A stretch of DNA of 64,000 bases from Alphaproteobacteria bacterium (GTDB taxonomy: Bacteria > Pseudomonadota > Alphaproteobacteria > JAJUGE01): assembly GCA_029268305.1 (NCBI GenBank), contig JAJUGE010000003.1, positions 47,839 to 111,838 on the forward strand, given 5' to 3'. Position numbers and translations under genes: made by a program. Below, in pieces: positions 25,755-34,829 of this stretch. The stretch's first letter is position 1; the number at the start of each line of letters is the position of its first letter. Below the pieces are notes generated by a model. The model was given only the letters and a program-made list of their open reading frames with translations. It did no database searches and was not told the DNA's origin.

Positions 25755-25830
25755 TATCTATCGATCGGGAGCGCCCACTCGGAACAGCAGCACGTCATCT
25801 ACGAGGTCTGCGCGACGATGAGCGCGTCGA
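25755..25830 (+). pseudogene. remnant of enoyl-CoA hydratase gene 5' end
   Basis: This stretch resembles the ribosome site and first codons of the intact enoyl-CoA hydratase gene at 28902. A 24-base exact match (25781-25804 versus 28904-28927) would encode EQQHVIYD/E, and the preceding ATCGGGAGCGCCC parallels the intact gene's leader. The TTG start codon is TCG here, so it cannot initiate. After about 30 further bases GCGCGACGATGAGCG again matches the intact gene near 29030, as if an internal piece were deleted. I read it as a decayed partial copy; it does not form a protein. Confidence 0.55.
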
Positions 25831-25887
25831 AGAATTCGTACGGTAGGGCGGCCTGCGACGACTTCCTCGCCGAAACGGTAGTTTCCC

Positions 25888-26889
25888 TCACTCGATAACC
25901 TCATCAGCTCTCAGAAGGATCGTTTCAGGGACATCGAGCCCTAGCGCCGCTGCGGTTCGCAGGTTGACGACGAGCTCGAGCTCGGCGGGCTGCACCACAG
26001 GCAGCTCGGAAGGCTGCGTGCCTGTGGCGATCAGCCCCGCGTACTTCCCTGCAAGTCTGTAGGCGCCGGTGAAACTCGCCCCGTAGCTGATCAGCCCACC
26101 CGCGGCGACATGGTCGCGCTGGTCGTAAATCACCGGAATCGAATGTGCCTGGGCAACGCTCGTTAGGTCTTTCCGGGCGCCCGTGAACATGGGACTCCCG
26201 CCAAGCAATATGCCGCCCGCACCTCGGCGGCGGATCTCCTCGAAAGCGGGTGCGAACTCCGCCGGATGGGCCGCCGCGACTTTCATCAACTCGATCTCGA
26301 GCCGACGGGCGGCCGTCTCGATATTCGGCAATTCGGTCTGAAAACCCGGGTAGTTCGGGTCGAAGAGAATGGCGAACCTCCGAGCGCCCGGCATCAGCTC
26401 CTTCAGGAGCTCGAGCCGCTTCGCTCCGAGCTGCCCGCCGGCGAAGAACGTGACGCCCGTTATGTTGCCGCCCGGGCTATTGAGGCTCTCTACATAACCG
26501 CTCTTCACGGGATCGTCGGCCGTCACGAACACCAGAGGCAGCGTCGGAGCGGCTTCGCGCGCCGCTTCGATCGCCAGGCTGTTGCCGACAAGAACGCGAA
26601 CACCGAGCCTCTCCAACTCGGCTGCCAGAAGGGGCAAGCGGGCGAGGTCGTTGTTGGCCCAGCGGTACTCTACGGAAACGTTCTCGCCTTCCTCCAGCCC
26701 CGCTTCCGCCAGACCCTCCCTGAAGGCGGCCACAAGATGCCGGAACGGCCCCGATGGAGAGCTTCGAAGAAAGCCGATGACAGGCCGGGCCGCATCTTCA
26801 CCGAACGCAGTCAGCGGGAGCAGTGGGGCAAAGGCAATCGCACCCACTACGGAACGGCGTGTGAAACCAGCTACCGAACCCGCGTCCAT
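25888..26889 (-). CDS. ABC transporter substrate-binding protein, TrpX-like (PF04392 type)
   Basis: About 333 residues from MDAGSVAGF. The N-terminus has a Tat-like signal (FTRRSVVGAIAFAPLLPLTA followed by FG), so a periplasmic protein. The body matches the uncharacterised PF04392 substrate-binding family: GFLRSSPSGPFRHLVAAFRE, VEYRWANNDLARLPLLAAEL, LVFVTADDPVKSGYV and NITGVTFF. No permease or ATPase gene is adjacent. Instead it lies divergent from a membrane cyclase with an extracytoplasmic sensor, suggesting a ligand-sensing partner rather than a transporter (inference). ATGs at 26943 and 26958 are possible alternative starts. Confidence 0.85.
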   Translation of the reverse strand: MDAGSVAGFTRRSVVGAIAFAPLLPLTAFGEDAARPVIGFLRSSPSGPFRHLVAAFREGLAEAGLEEGENVSVEYRWANNDLARLPLLAAELERLGVRVLVGNSLAIEAAREAAPTLPLVFVTADDPVKSGYVESLNSPGGNITGVTFFAGGQLGAKRLELLKELMPGARRFAILFDPNYPGFQTELPNIETAARRLEIELMKVAAAHPAEFAPAFEEIRRRGAGGILLGGSPMFTGARKDLTSVAQAHSIPVIYDQRDHVAAGGLISYGASFTGAYRLAGKYAGLIATGTQPSELPVVQPAELELVVNLRTAAALGLDVPETILLRADEVIE

Positions 26890-27041
26890 GGACCCTACCG
26901 GGCAGTATCGGCACTGTATGTCGAGCCGGAATGAGGATAGCATAGCCTGGCTCGCCATGCGCTTGTCCTGAGCGGCTCCGGTCGCGCCCCGTCCGGCGGC
27001 GTCAGACAGGCACTGGCGCACATCGCCGGGCACCACGCTGC

Positions 27042-28829
27042 ATGGGCGGACGGTCGTCGAGATCCGAAAGGGAAGCGCCCCCCGAGGGATCGCGATCGCT
27101 GTTCAAGCGATACTTTCTCGCCTTGTTCCTGGTCATGCTCGTCCCGCTCGTATCGAAGGGCGCGAGCGACGTGTGGTTCGGGTATCGTGACCAGCGAGCC
27201 CTGATCGAGGCGCTCCTCCAGAGGGAGTCGCTCGCGGCCGCCCAACGCATCGATGCATTCCTCGGCGAACTCGCCGGCCAACTGGGCTGGATGACCCAGC
27301 TCGCGGACGCTTCGGGCACGATCGAACGACGGCGGGTGGATGCCTTGCGATTACTGCGTCAGGCGCCTGCCGTGACGACGGTCTCTCACCTCGACCCCAA
27401 CGGCATCGAGACCCTGCGCGTCTCCCGCCTCGACCTGGATATCATCGACGCCAAGGTGAGCCGCGCCGAGGAGCCTGCCTTCCTCGGAGCCGTCGGCGGC
27501 AAGACCTACTTCGGACCGGTCTACTTCAACCGCGGATCCGAGCCCTATTTGACGATGGCAGTCTCCGGCCGCCGTCGCGACGCCGGCGTCGCGATCGCCG
27601 AAGTCAACCTCAAGTTCATCTGGGACGTAATCGCCGCGATCAGGGTCGGGAACGCCGGGCTGGCGTACGTGCTCGATGCGGACGGCCGCCTGATCGCTCA
27701 CCCGGACCTCAACCTCGTCCTACGCGGCACCGACCAGGCGGTCGGTCGAAATGTGGATCTGATCGATCTGGCGGCGCTGCGGGGAAGTACGGCGCTGATA
27801 GGCCGGGAGGCCGACCGCCGCCTCGTTTCCCTGTCGAGCATCCCTGGACCTCGGTGGATCGTCGCAGCCGAGCAACCCCTCTCGGAAGCCTTCGCGCCCA
27901 TCTATGCTGCCGCCGTTCGGACCCTCCTCATGCTCGTGGCAGGCGCCGCCCTGGCTGCGGCGCTCGCGTTCCTGATGGCCCATCGTATGTCGGTGCCGAT
28001 CAAACTGCTCGAACGGGGCGCGGACGAGATCGGTGCAGGCAATTTCACGCACCGCATCCGCATCGCCACCGGCGACGAGCTCCAACGGCTCGCCGATCGC
28101 TTCAACAAGATGGCCGGAGACCTGGCCGAGTCGAAGGAACGATCGGAGCGCATCTCTCGTCTGAAGCGATTTCTGTCACCCCAGGTCGCCGAGCTGGTCG
28201 AACGATCGGGGACCGGGAGAACGTTGGAAAGCCGGCAGATCGACGTCGTCGTCATCTTCTGCGACCTCCGCCGTTTCACGACCTTCGCAGCACAGGCCGA
28301 GCCGAAAGAGGTCATGCGCGTTCTGGAGGAGTACTATGCGCGCCTCGGTCCGATCATCATCCGCTACGAGGCGACGCAAACCTGCTTCTCCGGCGACGGC
28401 CTCATGATGCTGCTCAACGCACCGTTCCCCTGCCACGAACCGGCCCGGCACGCCGCCAGGATGGCAACGGAGATGCAGGCGGCCGTGCAAGACCAGGCGA
28501 TGCAGTGGCGCGCTCGGGGCTACGGGATCGGTTTCGGGATCGGCATGGCGGAAGGGCCGGCGACGGTGGGTCAGATCGGCTACGAAAGCCGGACCGACTA
28601 CACGGCCATAGGAAGCGTCGTCAACTTGGCCTCACGACTATGCTCGGCGGCGAGGGACGGCGAGATCCTGATCGATGCCCAAGCCGCGAGTAGCATCGGA
28701 GATGCGCTCCCGTTGCAACTGCTTCCGCCTCAACGCATCAAGGGCTTCGAGGGGGAGATCGACGTCTACACCCTCTCGAATGCGACGTGTCAGCTATCTC
28801 GGAACGAGATTCCTGCGACGCCTCCCTGA
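27042..28829 (+). CDS. membrane adenylate/guanylate cyclase with Cache-like sensor and HAMP
   Basis: 595 residues: short cytoplasmic tail, transmembrane helix (about 24-38), extracytoplasmic dCache-like region (40-285), second transmembrane helix (about 288-310), HAMP (310-365), then a class III cyclase domain (about 390-570). The metal Asp is in VVIFCDLRRFTTF; the second is in CFSGDGLMMLL; the ribose-binding Asn is in DYTAIGSVVNLASRL. The Lys that usually sets ATP specificity (DKFIGD) is Cys here (TCFSGD), so the substrate is uncertain. Probably makes cAMP or cGMP when a periplasmic signal, perhaps carried by the divergent substrate-binding protein, is bound. Confidence 0.9.
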   Translation: MGGRSSRSEREAPPEGSRSLFKRYFLALFLVMLVPLVSKGASDVWFGYRDQRALIEALLQRESLAAAQRIDAFLGELAGQLGWMTQLADASGTIERRRVDALRLLRQAPAVTTVSHLDPNGIETLRVSRLDLDIIDAKVSRAEEPAFLGAVGGKTYFGPVYFNRGSEPYLTMAVSGRRRDAGVAIAEVNLKFIWDVIAAIRVGNAGLAYVLDADGRLIAHPDLNLVLRGTDQAVGRNVDLIDLAALRGSTALIGREADRRLVSLSSIPGPRWIVAAEQPLSEAFAPIYAAAVRTLLMLVAGAALAAALAFLMAHRMSVPIKLLERGADEIGAGNFTHRIRIATGDELQRLADRFNKMAGDLAESKERSERISRLKRFLSPQVAELVERSGTGRTLESRQIDVVVIFCDLRRFTTFAAQAEPKEVMRVLEEYYARLGPIIIRYEATQTCFSGDGLMMLLNAPFPCHEPARHAARMATEMQAAVQDQAMQWRARGYGIGFGIGMAEGPATVGQIGYESRTDYTAIGSVVNLASRLCSAARDGEILIDAQAASSIGDALPLQLLPPQRIKGFEGEIDVYTLSNATCQLSRNEIPATPP

Positions 28830-28901
28830 TGAGGGAGATCCACGCGCTGGCGCGGCGGTCCATGTACACTCCTCCCGCCATCCATCGACCGGGAGCCCCC
28901 C

Positions 28902-29669
28902 TTGGAACAGCAGCACGTCATCTACGATGTCCGCGGCGCCGAGGGCCGCATCACCCTCAACCGGCCGGAGAAGCGGAACGCCTATACGCTGGAGATGATC
29001 GACGCGATCGCCGCCGCGCTGGAGAGTGCGCGCGACGACGAGCGGGTACGCGTCGTCGTCCTGGCGGCGCGGGGACCGGCCTTTTCCGCCGGCGCCGACA
29101 TGATCACGGAGCGGCACCAGAGCATCGCCGAGCGGCGGCGGCGCACCGAGCGGCTCTACATCCACCTGCACCGCCTGCACAAGGAGCTCGGCAAGCCTTC
29201 GATCGCTGCCATGGCGGGGGCGGCGCGGGGCGGCGGCTGCACCCTCGCCTTCATGTGCGACATGATCGTGGCGACCCGGGATACCACCCTGGCATTGCCG
29301 GAGATCGACCGCGGCAAGCTGGCGGGCTATCACCTGGTCCACCTGCCGCGCGTGATCGGCCCGGCCCGCGCATTCGAGTTCACCATGAGCGGCCGCGTCA
29401 TGTCCGCCGAGGAGGCGGAGCGGCTCGGCATCTTCACCCGCCTCGTCGACGGCCCCGAGGAGCTCGAGGCGGCAGTCGCCGAGCTGGTCGAGGCGTTCAG
29501 CGCGAAGTCGCCCGAGGCGCTGGCGCTCGGCAAGGACGTTTTCTACCGCTGCATGGACATGGAGATGATCAAGGGCCTCCGCGTCGCGGTCGACGCCCTC
29601 ACCTCCCTTGTCGCCTCGGGCGAGACCGACCGCGGCATCGATGCCTTCGCCGCGGGGCGGAAGCGGTGA
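28902..29669 (+). CDS. enoyl-CoA hydratase/isomerase family protein
   Basis: 255 residues of crotonase fold. It starts at a TTG with GGGAG 7 nt upstream, confirmed by the family-typical first residues. Motifs are ITLNRPEKRNAYTLEM, the oxyanion-hole segments FSAGADMITE and GAARGGGCTLAFMCDM, and LPEIDRGKLAG, with the Glu in the place of a catalytic acid. Hydration or isomerisation of an acyl-CoA in the cytoplasm is likely; the substrate is unknown. A broken copy of its first codons lies about 3.1 kb upstream. Confidence 0.9.
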   Translation: MEQQHVIYDVRGAEGRITLNRPEKRNAYTLEMIDAIAAALESARDDERVRVVVLAARGPAFSAGADMITERHQSIAERRRRTERLYIHLHRLHKELGKPSIAAMAGAARGGGCTLAFMCDMIVATRDTTLALPEIDRGKLAGYHLVHLPRVIGPARAFEFTMSGRVMSAEEAERLGIFTRLVDGPEELEAAVAELVEAFSAKSPEALALGKDVFYRCMDMEMIKGLRVAVDALTSLVASGETDRGIDAFAAGRKR

Positions 29670-29785
29670 GGGACCGGAAAACCTCGTGCTGAGGATGTCG
29701 CGCGAGCGGCCGTATCGAAGCACGAGACCCGGGCCATGAACGTTACACACGCTCTGAAGGATTTTCACTGAGAGGAACGGACGAG

Positions 29786-30094
29786 ATGCGACAGCTCCCC
29801 ACCCTTACCGCCCTCGCCGCAGCCCTGACGCTCGCCGCCTGCGCGCCGTCCGGGCCGACGGACCCCGGTCCCACCGCGGAGACCAGCGACGCCTGCGGCG
29901 CCTCGGCCGCGCAGGCGGCGGTCGGCACCACCCGGGCGGAAGCCGAGCCGATTATCCGGCAAGCATCGGAAGCGGCCGGCGGCACGTACCGGATCGTCGA
30001 GCACGGGCAACCGATGACGATGGACTTCCGCGCGGATCGCCTGACCGCCCGCGTCGCCCGCGACGGCCTGATCGATAGCGTCGCCTGCGGCTGA
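29786..30094 (+). CDS. peptidase inhibitor I78 family lipoprotein
   Basis: 102 residues: lipoprotein signal with lipobox LTLAAC (Cys19), a Pro/Thr linker, and an I78 domain with CGASAAQAAVGTT, RIVEHGQPMTMDFRADRLTA and a terminal DGLIDSVACG. The two outer Cys (about 38 and 101) probably form the conserved disulfide. I78 proteins inhibit serine proteases in the periplasm or at the outer membrane; the target here is unknown. The RBS (GAGG) is about 10 nt upstream. Confidence 0.85.
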   Translation: MRQLPTLTALAAALTLAACAPSGPTDPGPTAETSDACGASAAQAAVGTTRAEAEPIIRQASEAAGGTYRIVEHGQPMTMDFRADRLTARVARDGLIDSVACG

Positions 30095-30178
30095 GGTGCG
30101 GGACCGCCACCTTCCGGCTGGCCCGGCTGCAGCTCCGTCCATATCATCGAGCCCAGAAGCTACCGGAGGAGACGCCCC

Positions 30179-31204
30179 ATGACCCAGTTCCGCTTCGGCC
30201 TGATGATCCGCGGGACTTTCCCCCGCGAGGACGACATGCGGGTGCGCTTCCGGGAGATGATGGAGCAGGTGCGCCTGATCGACCGGCTCGGCTTCGACTG
30301 CCTGACCAAGGGCTCGCACTACTCGACCCAGGAAGTGCAGGAGTTCCAGCAGCTCAACTTCCTCGCCCGCGCCATGGCGGAGGGGCCGAACCTCCGGCTC
30401 AATGCCGGAATCGTCCTCCTGCTGCTGTGGAAGCCGCTCGACCTCGCGGAGCAGCTCGCCTCGCTCGACGCCATGTCGGACGGGCGGATGATCTTCGGCT
30501 GCGCCCTCGGCTACCGCGACGTGGAGGCGAAGGCGTTCGGCGCCTACGGTGTCAACCGCGTGCAGCGCTTCACCGAGAACCTGGAGGCGGTGAAGCGGCT
30601 CTTCACGGAGAAGTCGGTGACGATGAAGGGCTCGCACTTCGAGCTCGACAACGCCTCGCTCTCGATCGAGCCGGTGCAGAAGCCGATGCCGCCGGTCTGG
30701 ATCGGCGCCAACGTCGATGCCGCGGTGGCGCGCGCCGCCCGGCTCGGCGACTGCTGGTACATCAACCCGCACCAGAAGCTTTCCACCCTGGTGCGCCAGA
30801 TGGATATCTACCGCCGCGCCCTCGACGAGGCGGGCAAGCCGTTTCCGGAGGAGTTCCCGATCCGCCGCGACATGTTCGTCGCGCGCACGCGCGAGGAGGC
30901 GATGCGGATCGCCGAGCCGCACATCGCCGACATGTACCGCGTCTACCGCGCCTGGGGGCAGGACAAGGCGATGGCGGCCGACGACCGCGACCTCAACCTC
31001 GCCTGGGAGGATCTGGTCGCCGACCGTTTCCTGATCGGCTCGCCGGACGAGGTGGCGGAGCAGATCCTCACCTTCCACCGCAAGCTCGGCGTCAATCACC
31101 TGATCGCCAGCGTCCAGGGCACGACCATGCCCCAGAGCCAGGTGCTCGACACCCTGCACCTGATGGCGGAAGAGGTGTTCCCCAAAGTCCGCCAGGGGTT
31201 GTGA
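30179..31204 (+). CDS. LLM class flavin-dependent oxidoreductase
   Basis: 341 residues of the luciferase-like monooxygenase TIM-barrel family. Typical segments are RFGLMIRGTFPREDDMR at the start, LNAGIVLLLLWKPLDLAEQL, SDGRMIFGCALGYRDVEAKA and PPVWIGANVDAAVARAARLG. It binds FMN or F420; given the lack of F420 genes in view, FMN is the simpler guess. GGAGGAG lies 8 nt before the ATG. Substrate unknown. It stands alone after the I78 gene. Confidence 0.9.
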   Translation: MTQFRFGLMIRGTFPREDDMRVRFREMMEQVRLIDRLGFDCLTKGSHYSTQEVQEFQQLNFLARAMAEGPNLRLNAGIVLLLLWKPLDLAEQLASLDAMSDGRMIFGCALGYRDVEAKAFGAYGVNRVQRFTENLEAVKRLFTEKSVTMKGSHFELDNASLSIEPVQKPMPPVWIGANVDAAVARAARLGDCWYINPHQKLSTLVRQMDIYRRALDEAGKPFPEEFPIRRDMFVARTREEAMRIAEPHIADMYRVYRAWGQDKAMAADDRDLNLAWEDLVADRFLIGSPDEVAEQILTFHRKLGVNHLIASVQGTTMPQSQVLDTLHLMAEEVFPKVRQGL

Positions 31205-31307
31205 AGCCGGATCGCGGGGCCGTTTGGCCGAGGCAACTCCTGCTTGTAGTCGGTAACCGGCTTGCTACACTCGGGGCCTCCATGGCGCGTCTGCCGGAGG
31301 CTCCGCG

Positions 31308-31667
31308 ATGCCGGAGGAGAGCCGCACCCTAAAGTTCAATCTCGCCGAGCTGACGGACGCCGTCTACGACTTCGCCTCCCGAGCCGGCATGATCTCTTCC
31401 GGAGAGCGGATCCTGGCGGTGGAGATCAGGGGCGCCCCCGGCGCGTTCGTGACCCTCAGCCTCGGGGTTAGGACCGGTGGCACCCGCCCGCTCCGGCTCA
31501 CCGAGCCGCAGACGGCGGCGGCGCTGATCGCCTTCTGCCACCGGAAGAAGATTCCCTTGCCCCGCTATGCCGAGAAGACCCTCTCGTCGGGCGCGCGCGA
31601 CGTAACCTTGCACATACGGTTGGGCGGCAGCGGAAGCGCAGAGACGGCTGGCGCGCACGGCGCCTGA
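31308..31667 (+). CDS. conserved hypothetical protein
   Basis: 119 residues, not recognised. No signal or membrane segment; an alpha/beta pattern with AVYDFASRAGMISSGERILA, EIRGAPGAFVTLSLGVR and TAAALIAFCHRKKIPLPRYA, and a low-complexity Gly/Ala tail. Has GGAGG 7 nt upstream of its ATG and codon use like its neighbours, so I take it as real. Convergent with aqpZ, downstream of the LLM gene. Confidence 0.6.
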   Translation: MPEESRTLKFNLAELTDAVYDFASRAGMISSGERILAVEIRGAPGAFVTLSLGVRTGGTRPLRLTEPQTAAALIAFCHRKKIPLPRYAEKTLSSGARDVTLHIRLGGSGSAETAGAHGA

Positions 31668-31696
31668 AGGCCGCTGCCCGTCGCCCGCCGTGTGGC

Positions 31697-32437
31697 TCAG
31701 GAAGCGGCGACTTCCTTCCTGACATCCGATTCCATCGCCTCTGCCGGCTCCCACAACCACCGTCCCAGCAATCCTCCGGCGAAGGCGCCGAGCATCGGCG
31801 CGAGCCAGAACAGCCAGAGCTGCCAGACGTAATCTCCTCCGGCGATCAGCGCCGGTCCGGTGCTGCGCGCCGGATTGACGGACGTGTTCGTCACCGGAAT
31901 CGAGATCAGGTGGATCAGCGTGAGGGCGAGGCCGATCGGAATGCCCGCGAAGCCGACCGCCGCTCCCTTCGAGGTGGTCCCGATGATGATCAGCACGAAG
32001 ATGAAGGTCAGCAGGATCTCGATCACGAGGCACGCGGCGAGACTGTATTGCCCCGGACTGAGTGCGCCATAGCCGTTCGCGGCGAACCCGCCGGTGACCC
32101 AGTCCGGCTTCCCGGACGCGATCAGATAGAGGATGAACGCGGCCACGATCGCGCCCGCCACCTGAGCGGCGATGTAGGGGCCGACATGATGGTTGGCGCA
32201 ACGACGTGCCGACCAGAGGCCGATCGTGACGGCCGGGTTGAAATGCCCGCCGGAGATATGCCCGACGGCATAGGCCATGGTGAGCACCGTCAGCCCGAAC
32301 GCCAATGCCACGCCGAGGAAGCCGATCCCCAGTTCCGGATATGCAGCGGCGAGAACGGCCGCGCCGCATCCGCCGAACGTCAGCCAGAATGTCCCGATGA
32401 ACTCCGCTACCAGGCGGCGCTGGATATCCTTGCCCAT
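31697..32437 (-). CDS. aqpZ: aquaporin Z (water channel)
   Basis: 246 residues with six transmembrane helices and the two NPA loops: [12 protein letters not shown] (NPA at 67-69) and [12 protein letters not shown]. The selectivity filter shows Arg just after the second NPA and His in the [10 protein letters not shown] region, which favours water over glycerol. The start [19 protein letters not shown] is typical of AqpZ. Divergent from msrA across 161 bp. Confidence 0.95.
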   Translation of the reverse strand: MGKDIQRRLVAEFIGTFWLTFGGCGAAVLAAAYPELGIGFLGVALAFGLTVLTMAYAVGHISGGHFNPAVTIGLWSARRCANHHVGPYIAAQVAGAIVAAFILYLIASGKPDWVTGGFAANGYGALSPGQYSLAACLVIEILLTFIFVLIIIGTTSKGAAVGFAGIPIGLALTLIHLISIPVTNTSVNPARSTGPALIAGGDYVWQLWLFWLAPMLGAFAGGLLGRWLWEPAEAMESDVRKEVAAS

Positions 32438-32598
32438 CAGTAATCTCCCGCAGAGATTGGGCAGAAACGTTACGCCTCATCCCGGCGGAAGAATATCGGA
32501 TTCGCGCGAGCGGACCTTCCGGTCGTCATGCACCGCCATTCTCCCGCCGCGCCCTATATGCCAAAGTCCGACCGGTATCGAAGCTAGGAGCAACGCCC

Positions 32599-33198
32599 AT
32601 GTCGCTCAGGATCGACCCGCGCAAGTTCCCCGACCCGAAGGAAGACCTCCGCCGCGACAGCGGCCCCGCCACGCTGGTGCTGGGCGGCGGCTGTTTCTGG
32701 TGCACGGAAGCCGTCTATCGCCTGCTCGACGGCGTGACGTCGGTGCGACCCGGCTATGCCGGCGGCTCGGCCGACACAGCCGATTATCAGACCGTCTGCT
32801 CCGGCACCACGGGGCACGCCGAGGTGATCGAGGTCCGATACGATCCGGCCCGGATCAGCTACGGGCAGATCCTCAAGGTGTTCTTCTCGGTCGCGCACGA
32901 CCCGACCCAGGTAAACCGCCAGGGCGCCGACATGGGCACGCAATACCGCTCCGTCATCTTTTACGCCGACGAGGAGGAGCGCCGCGTCGCCGAGGCGTAT
33001 ATCCGACAGCTCGATGCGGCCGGCATCTACGATGCACCGATCGCGACGACGCTCGAGCCGCTGGAGGCGTTCTACCCGGCCGAGGAGTATCACCACGACT
33101 ATGCGGAGCGGAATCCGCACCAACCCTATATCCGCATGGTCTCGGACCCGAAGGTGAAGAAGCTCCGGGAGACGTTCGCGGAGAAGCTGAAAGCCTGA
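32599..33198 (+). CDS. msrA: peptide-methionine (S)-S-oxide reductase A
   Basis: 199 residues. The active site is GGGCFWCTEAVY with catalytic C32 and C35; the family's VCSGTTGHAE and QYRSVIFY follow. It reduces methionine-S-sulfoxide in free Met and proteins using thioredoxin. Unlike many MsrA there is no C-terminal Cys, so resolution may use C35 or the Cys in YQTVCSGT. AGGAG lies 9 nt upstream. Confidence 0.95.
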   Translation: MSLRIDPRKFPDPKEDLRRDSGPATLVLGGGCFWCTEAVYRLLDGVTSVRPGYAGGSADTADYQTVCSGTTGHAEVIEVRYDPARISYGQILKVFFSVAHDPTQVNRQGADMGTQYRSVIFYADEEERRVAEAYIRQLDAAGIYDAPIATTLEPLEAFYPAEEYHHDYAERNPHQPYIRMVSDPKVKKLRETFAEKLKA

Positions 33199-33229
33199 TC
33201 CGGACTCCGGGCTTCGCTATCTTCCGGCG

Positions 33230-33245
33230 AGGGTCGCTCGACCCT
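33230..33245. terminator. hairpin between convergent msrA and LLM genes
   Basis: AGGGTC (33230-33235), loop GCTC, GACCCT (33240-33245): a 6-bp stem that overlaps the stop of the minus-strand gene. Bidirectional terminator is the likely role. Confidence 0.4.
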
Positions 33246-34383
33246 ACCGGAGCGAACCGACGTGCTGGCGGAGCCGGGGCATCACCTTCTCGGCCAGCAG
33301 CCGCATGCTCCGCTGCTCCGCCTCGCGGTTCGGCCCGCTCCAATCCATCGCCGCCATCATCAGCGTACCGAAGGGGCCGACCTCCTCACGGAACGCGATC
33401 AGCTTGTCGAGCACGGTGTCGGCCGAGCCGTGGATCACCATGTCGCGCATCATCGCCTCGGTGGTGACCTCGTCGTCCGGCACGTTCGGGTCCGGCTTGA
33501 TCGCCACCATGTAGTCGGCCCGGCGCAGCACTTCGGCGAGATAGCTGAAATAGTAGTGGTTGCTGCCGGTTTCGCTGAAGGCGCTCGCTTCGGCATCGGC
33601 ATCGCTCTCGCCGATCACGATGTTGCGGGCGACCCGCCAGTCGCTGCCGGTCGGCTCCCGGCCCGCCTCCTCGCAGCCCTCGCAATATTTCTTCCAGTGG
33701 CTGGCGACCGAGTAGGTCGGGATGAAGTTGGCGGAGACCGGGCTCCACCCCTTCATGGCCGCCGTCTTCACGCTGCCGGAAAACGGGCTCATCGCCGACA
33801 TGGCGATCGGCGGGTGAGGCTGCTGGAAAGGCTTCCTCATGTAGCCGACGCCGAGTTCCGGGATCACCGCATCCTCGATGGTCACGTTCCAGAACTCACC
33901 CTCGATCCGGTATGGAGGCTCGCTCGCCCAGATCTTCTGGATCATGTCGATGCTCTCCATCATCCGGCGACCGCGCGCATCGCCGTCGGTGTTCCCGAAC
34001 AGCTCGAAGTCGCTGGCGAGCCCACCCGGCCCGATGCCGAAGATGAAGCGCCCCTCGCTCATATGGTCGAACTGCGCCGCCTCACCCGCGACGATCGCCG
34101 GATGGTGGTTGGGGAGATTGACCACGCCGGTCGCGAACTTGATGCGCCGGGTTCGCTCGAGCAATGCCGCCATGAACATCATCGGCGCGGGAATCGGCTC
34201 GGTCGATGCCGAGTAGTGCTCGCCGACCCACATCTCGTCGAAGCCAAGCTGGTCGGCCAGGAGCACCTTCTCCGCGTTCTCCCGCAGCGTGTCACCGAAC
34301 GAGCGCGTCGGTGGATGCAGCGGCATCATGAACATACCGAGACCGAGGCCCGAGCGAGAATCGGGGGTGGATTGTGCGCCCAT
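33244..34383 (-). CDS. LLM class flavin-dependent oxidoreductase
   Basis: About 379 residues from MGAQSTPDS, with GGAGG about 9 nt upstream. Luciferase-like fold: MFMMPLHPPTRSFGDTLREN, GEHYSASTEPIPAPMMFMAA, NHHPAIVAGEAAQFDHMSEG and GRFIFGIGPGGLASDFELFG. It is closer to the long-chain alkane/limonene-type monooxygenases than the gene at 30179. Substrate unknown. An in-frame upstream ATG at 34476 is unlikely. Confidence 0.9.
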   Translation of the reverse strand: MGAQSTPDSRSGLGLGMFMMPLHPPTRSFGDTLRENAEKVLLADQLGFDEMWVGEHYSASTEPIPAPMMFMAALLERTRRIKFATGVVNLPNHHPAIVAGEAAQFDHMSEGRFIFGIGPGGLASDFELFGNTDGDARGRRMMESIDMIQKIWASEPPYRIEGEFWNVTIEDAVIPELGVGYMRKPFQQPHPPIAMSAMSPFSGSVKTAAMKGWSPVSANFIPTYSVASHWKKYCEGCEEAGREPTGSDWRVARNIVIGESDADAEASAFSETGSNHYYFSYLAEVLRRADYMVAIKPDPNVPDDEVTTEAMMRDMVIHGSADTVLDKLIAFREEVGPFGTLMMAAMDWSGPNREAEQRSMRLLAEKVMPRLRQHVGSLR

Positions 34384-34511
34384 GGGATGCGCCCTCCTTC
34401 GCCTTTTACCTCTAACGATGGAAGGCCACCGGCACCGCAGGGTCAAGGTTGGGACTCGAAGTCGCCCGCCGCACACCTATGCTGGGAAGTGGTAGAGAAG
34501 CCGGAGCGGCT

Positions 34512-34829
34512 TCAGTCGCGAAAGATGCCGCGCTCCCCCCTGCCATCGTCGAACGACCCGAACTCGCCGAGCGAGAGGCGGCGGTCGCGGTTCAAGTCGA
34601 AGCCGCGAAAAAGCTGGCTGTTGAACTCCTCCCGCGAGAGAACGCCGTCGCCGTCGCGATCCCAGCGGTCGAACACCCCCTCGGCGGTGAAGCCCTCGTC
34701 CCACTCCTTCTCGCTGATATAGAGGTCCCGGTTCTGATCCCAGTCACCGAAGCGGTCGGCCGCGGCAGGCGTCCCGACGCCGATGCAGAGCGCCAAGGCC
34801 GCCCCCGCTGCCAACAAGTTGTTCCTCAT
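34512..34829 (-). CDS. secreted EF-hand protein
   Basis: 105 residues: signal peptide (1-24, ending PAAA) and three EF-hand loops, DWDQNRDLYISEKEW, DRWDRDGDGVLSREEF and DLNRDRRLSLGEF. The second loop is the most canonical (D-x-D-x-D-G-x-L-x-x-x-E). Predicted periplasmic calcium binder; role unknown. The ATG at 34829 was chosen because it starts the signal peptide. Confidence 0.82.
   Translation of the reverse strand: MRNNLLAAGAALALCIGVGTPAAADRFGDWDQNRDLYISEKEWDEGFTAEGVFDRWDRDGDGVLSREEFNSQLFRGFDLNRDRRLSLGEFGSFDDGRGERGIFRD

Noticed and set aside
26889..27041. Longer N-terminus for the substrate-binding protein (start at 27036)
   Set aside because: It would put about 50 non-hydrophobic residues ahead of a clear export signal and nearly touch the divergent cyclase start.
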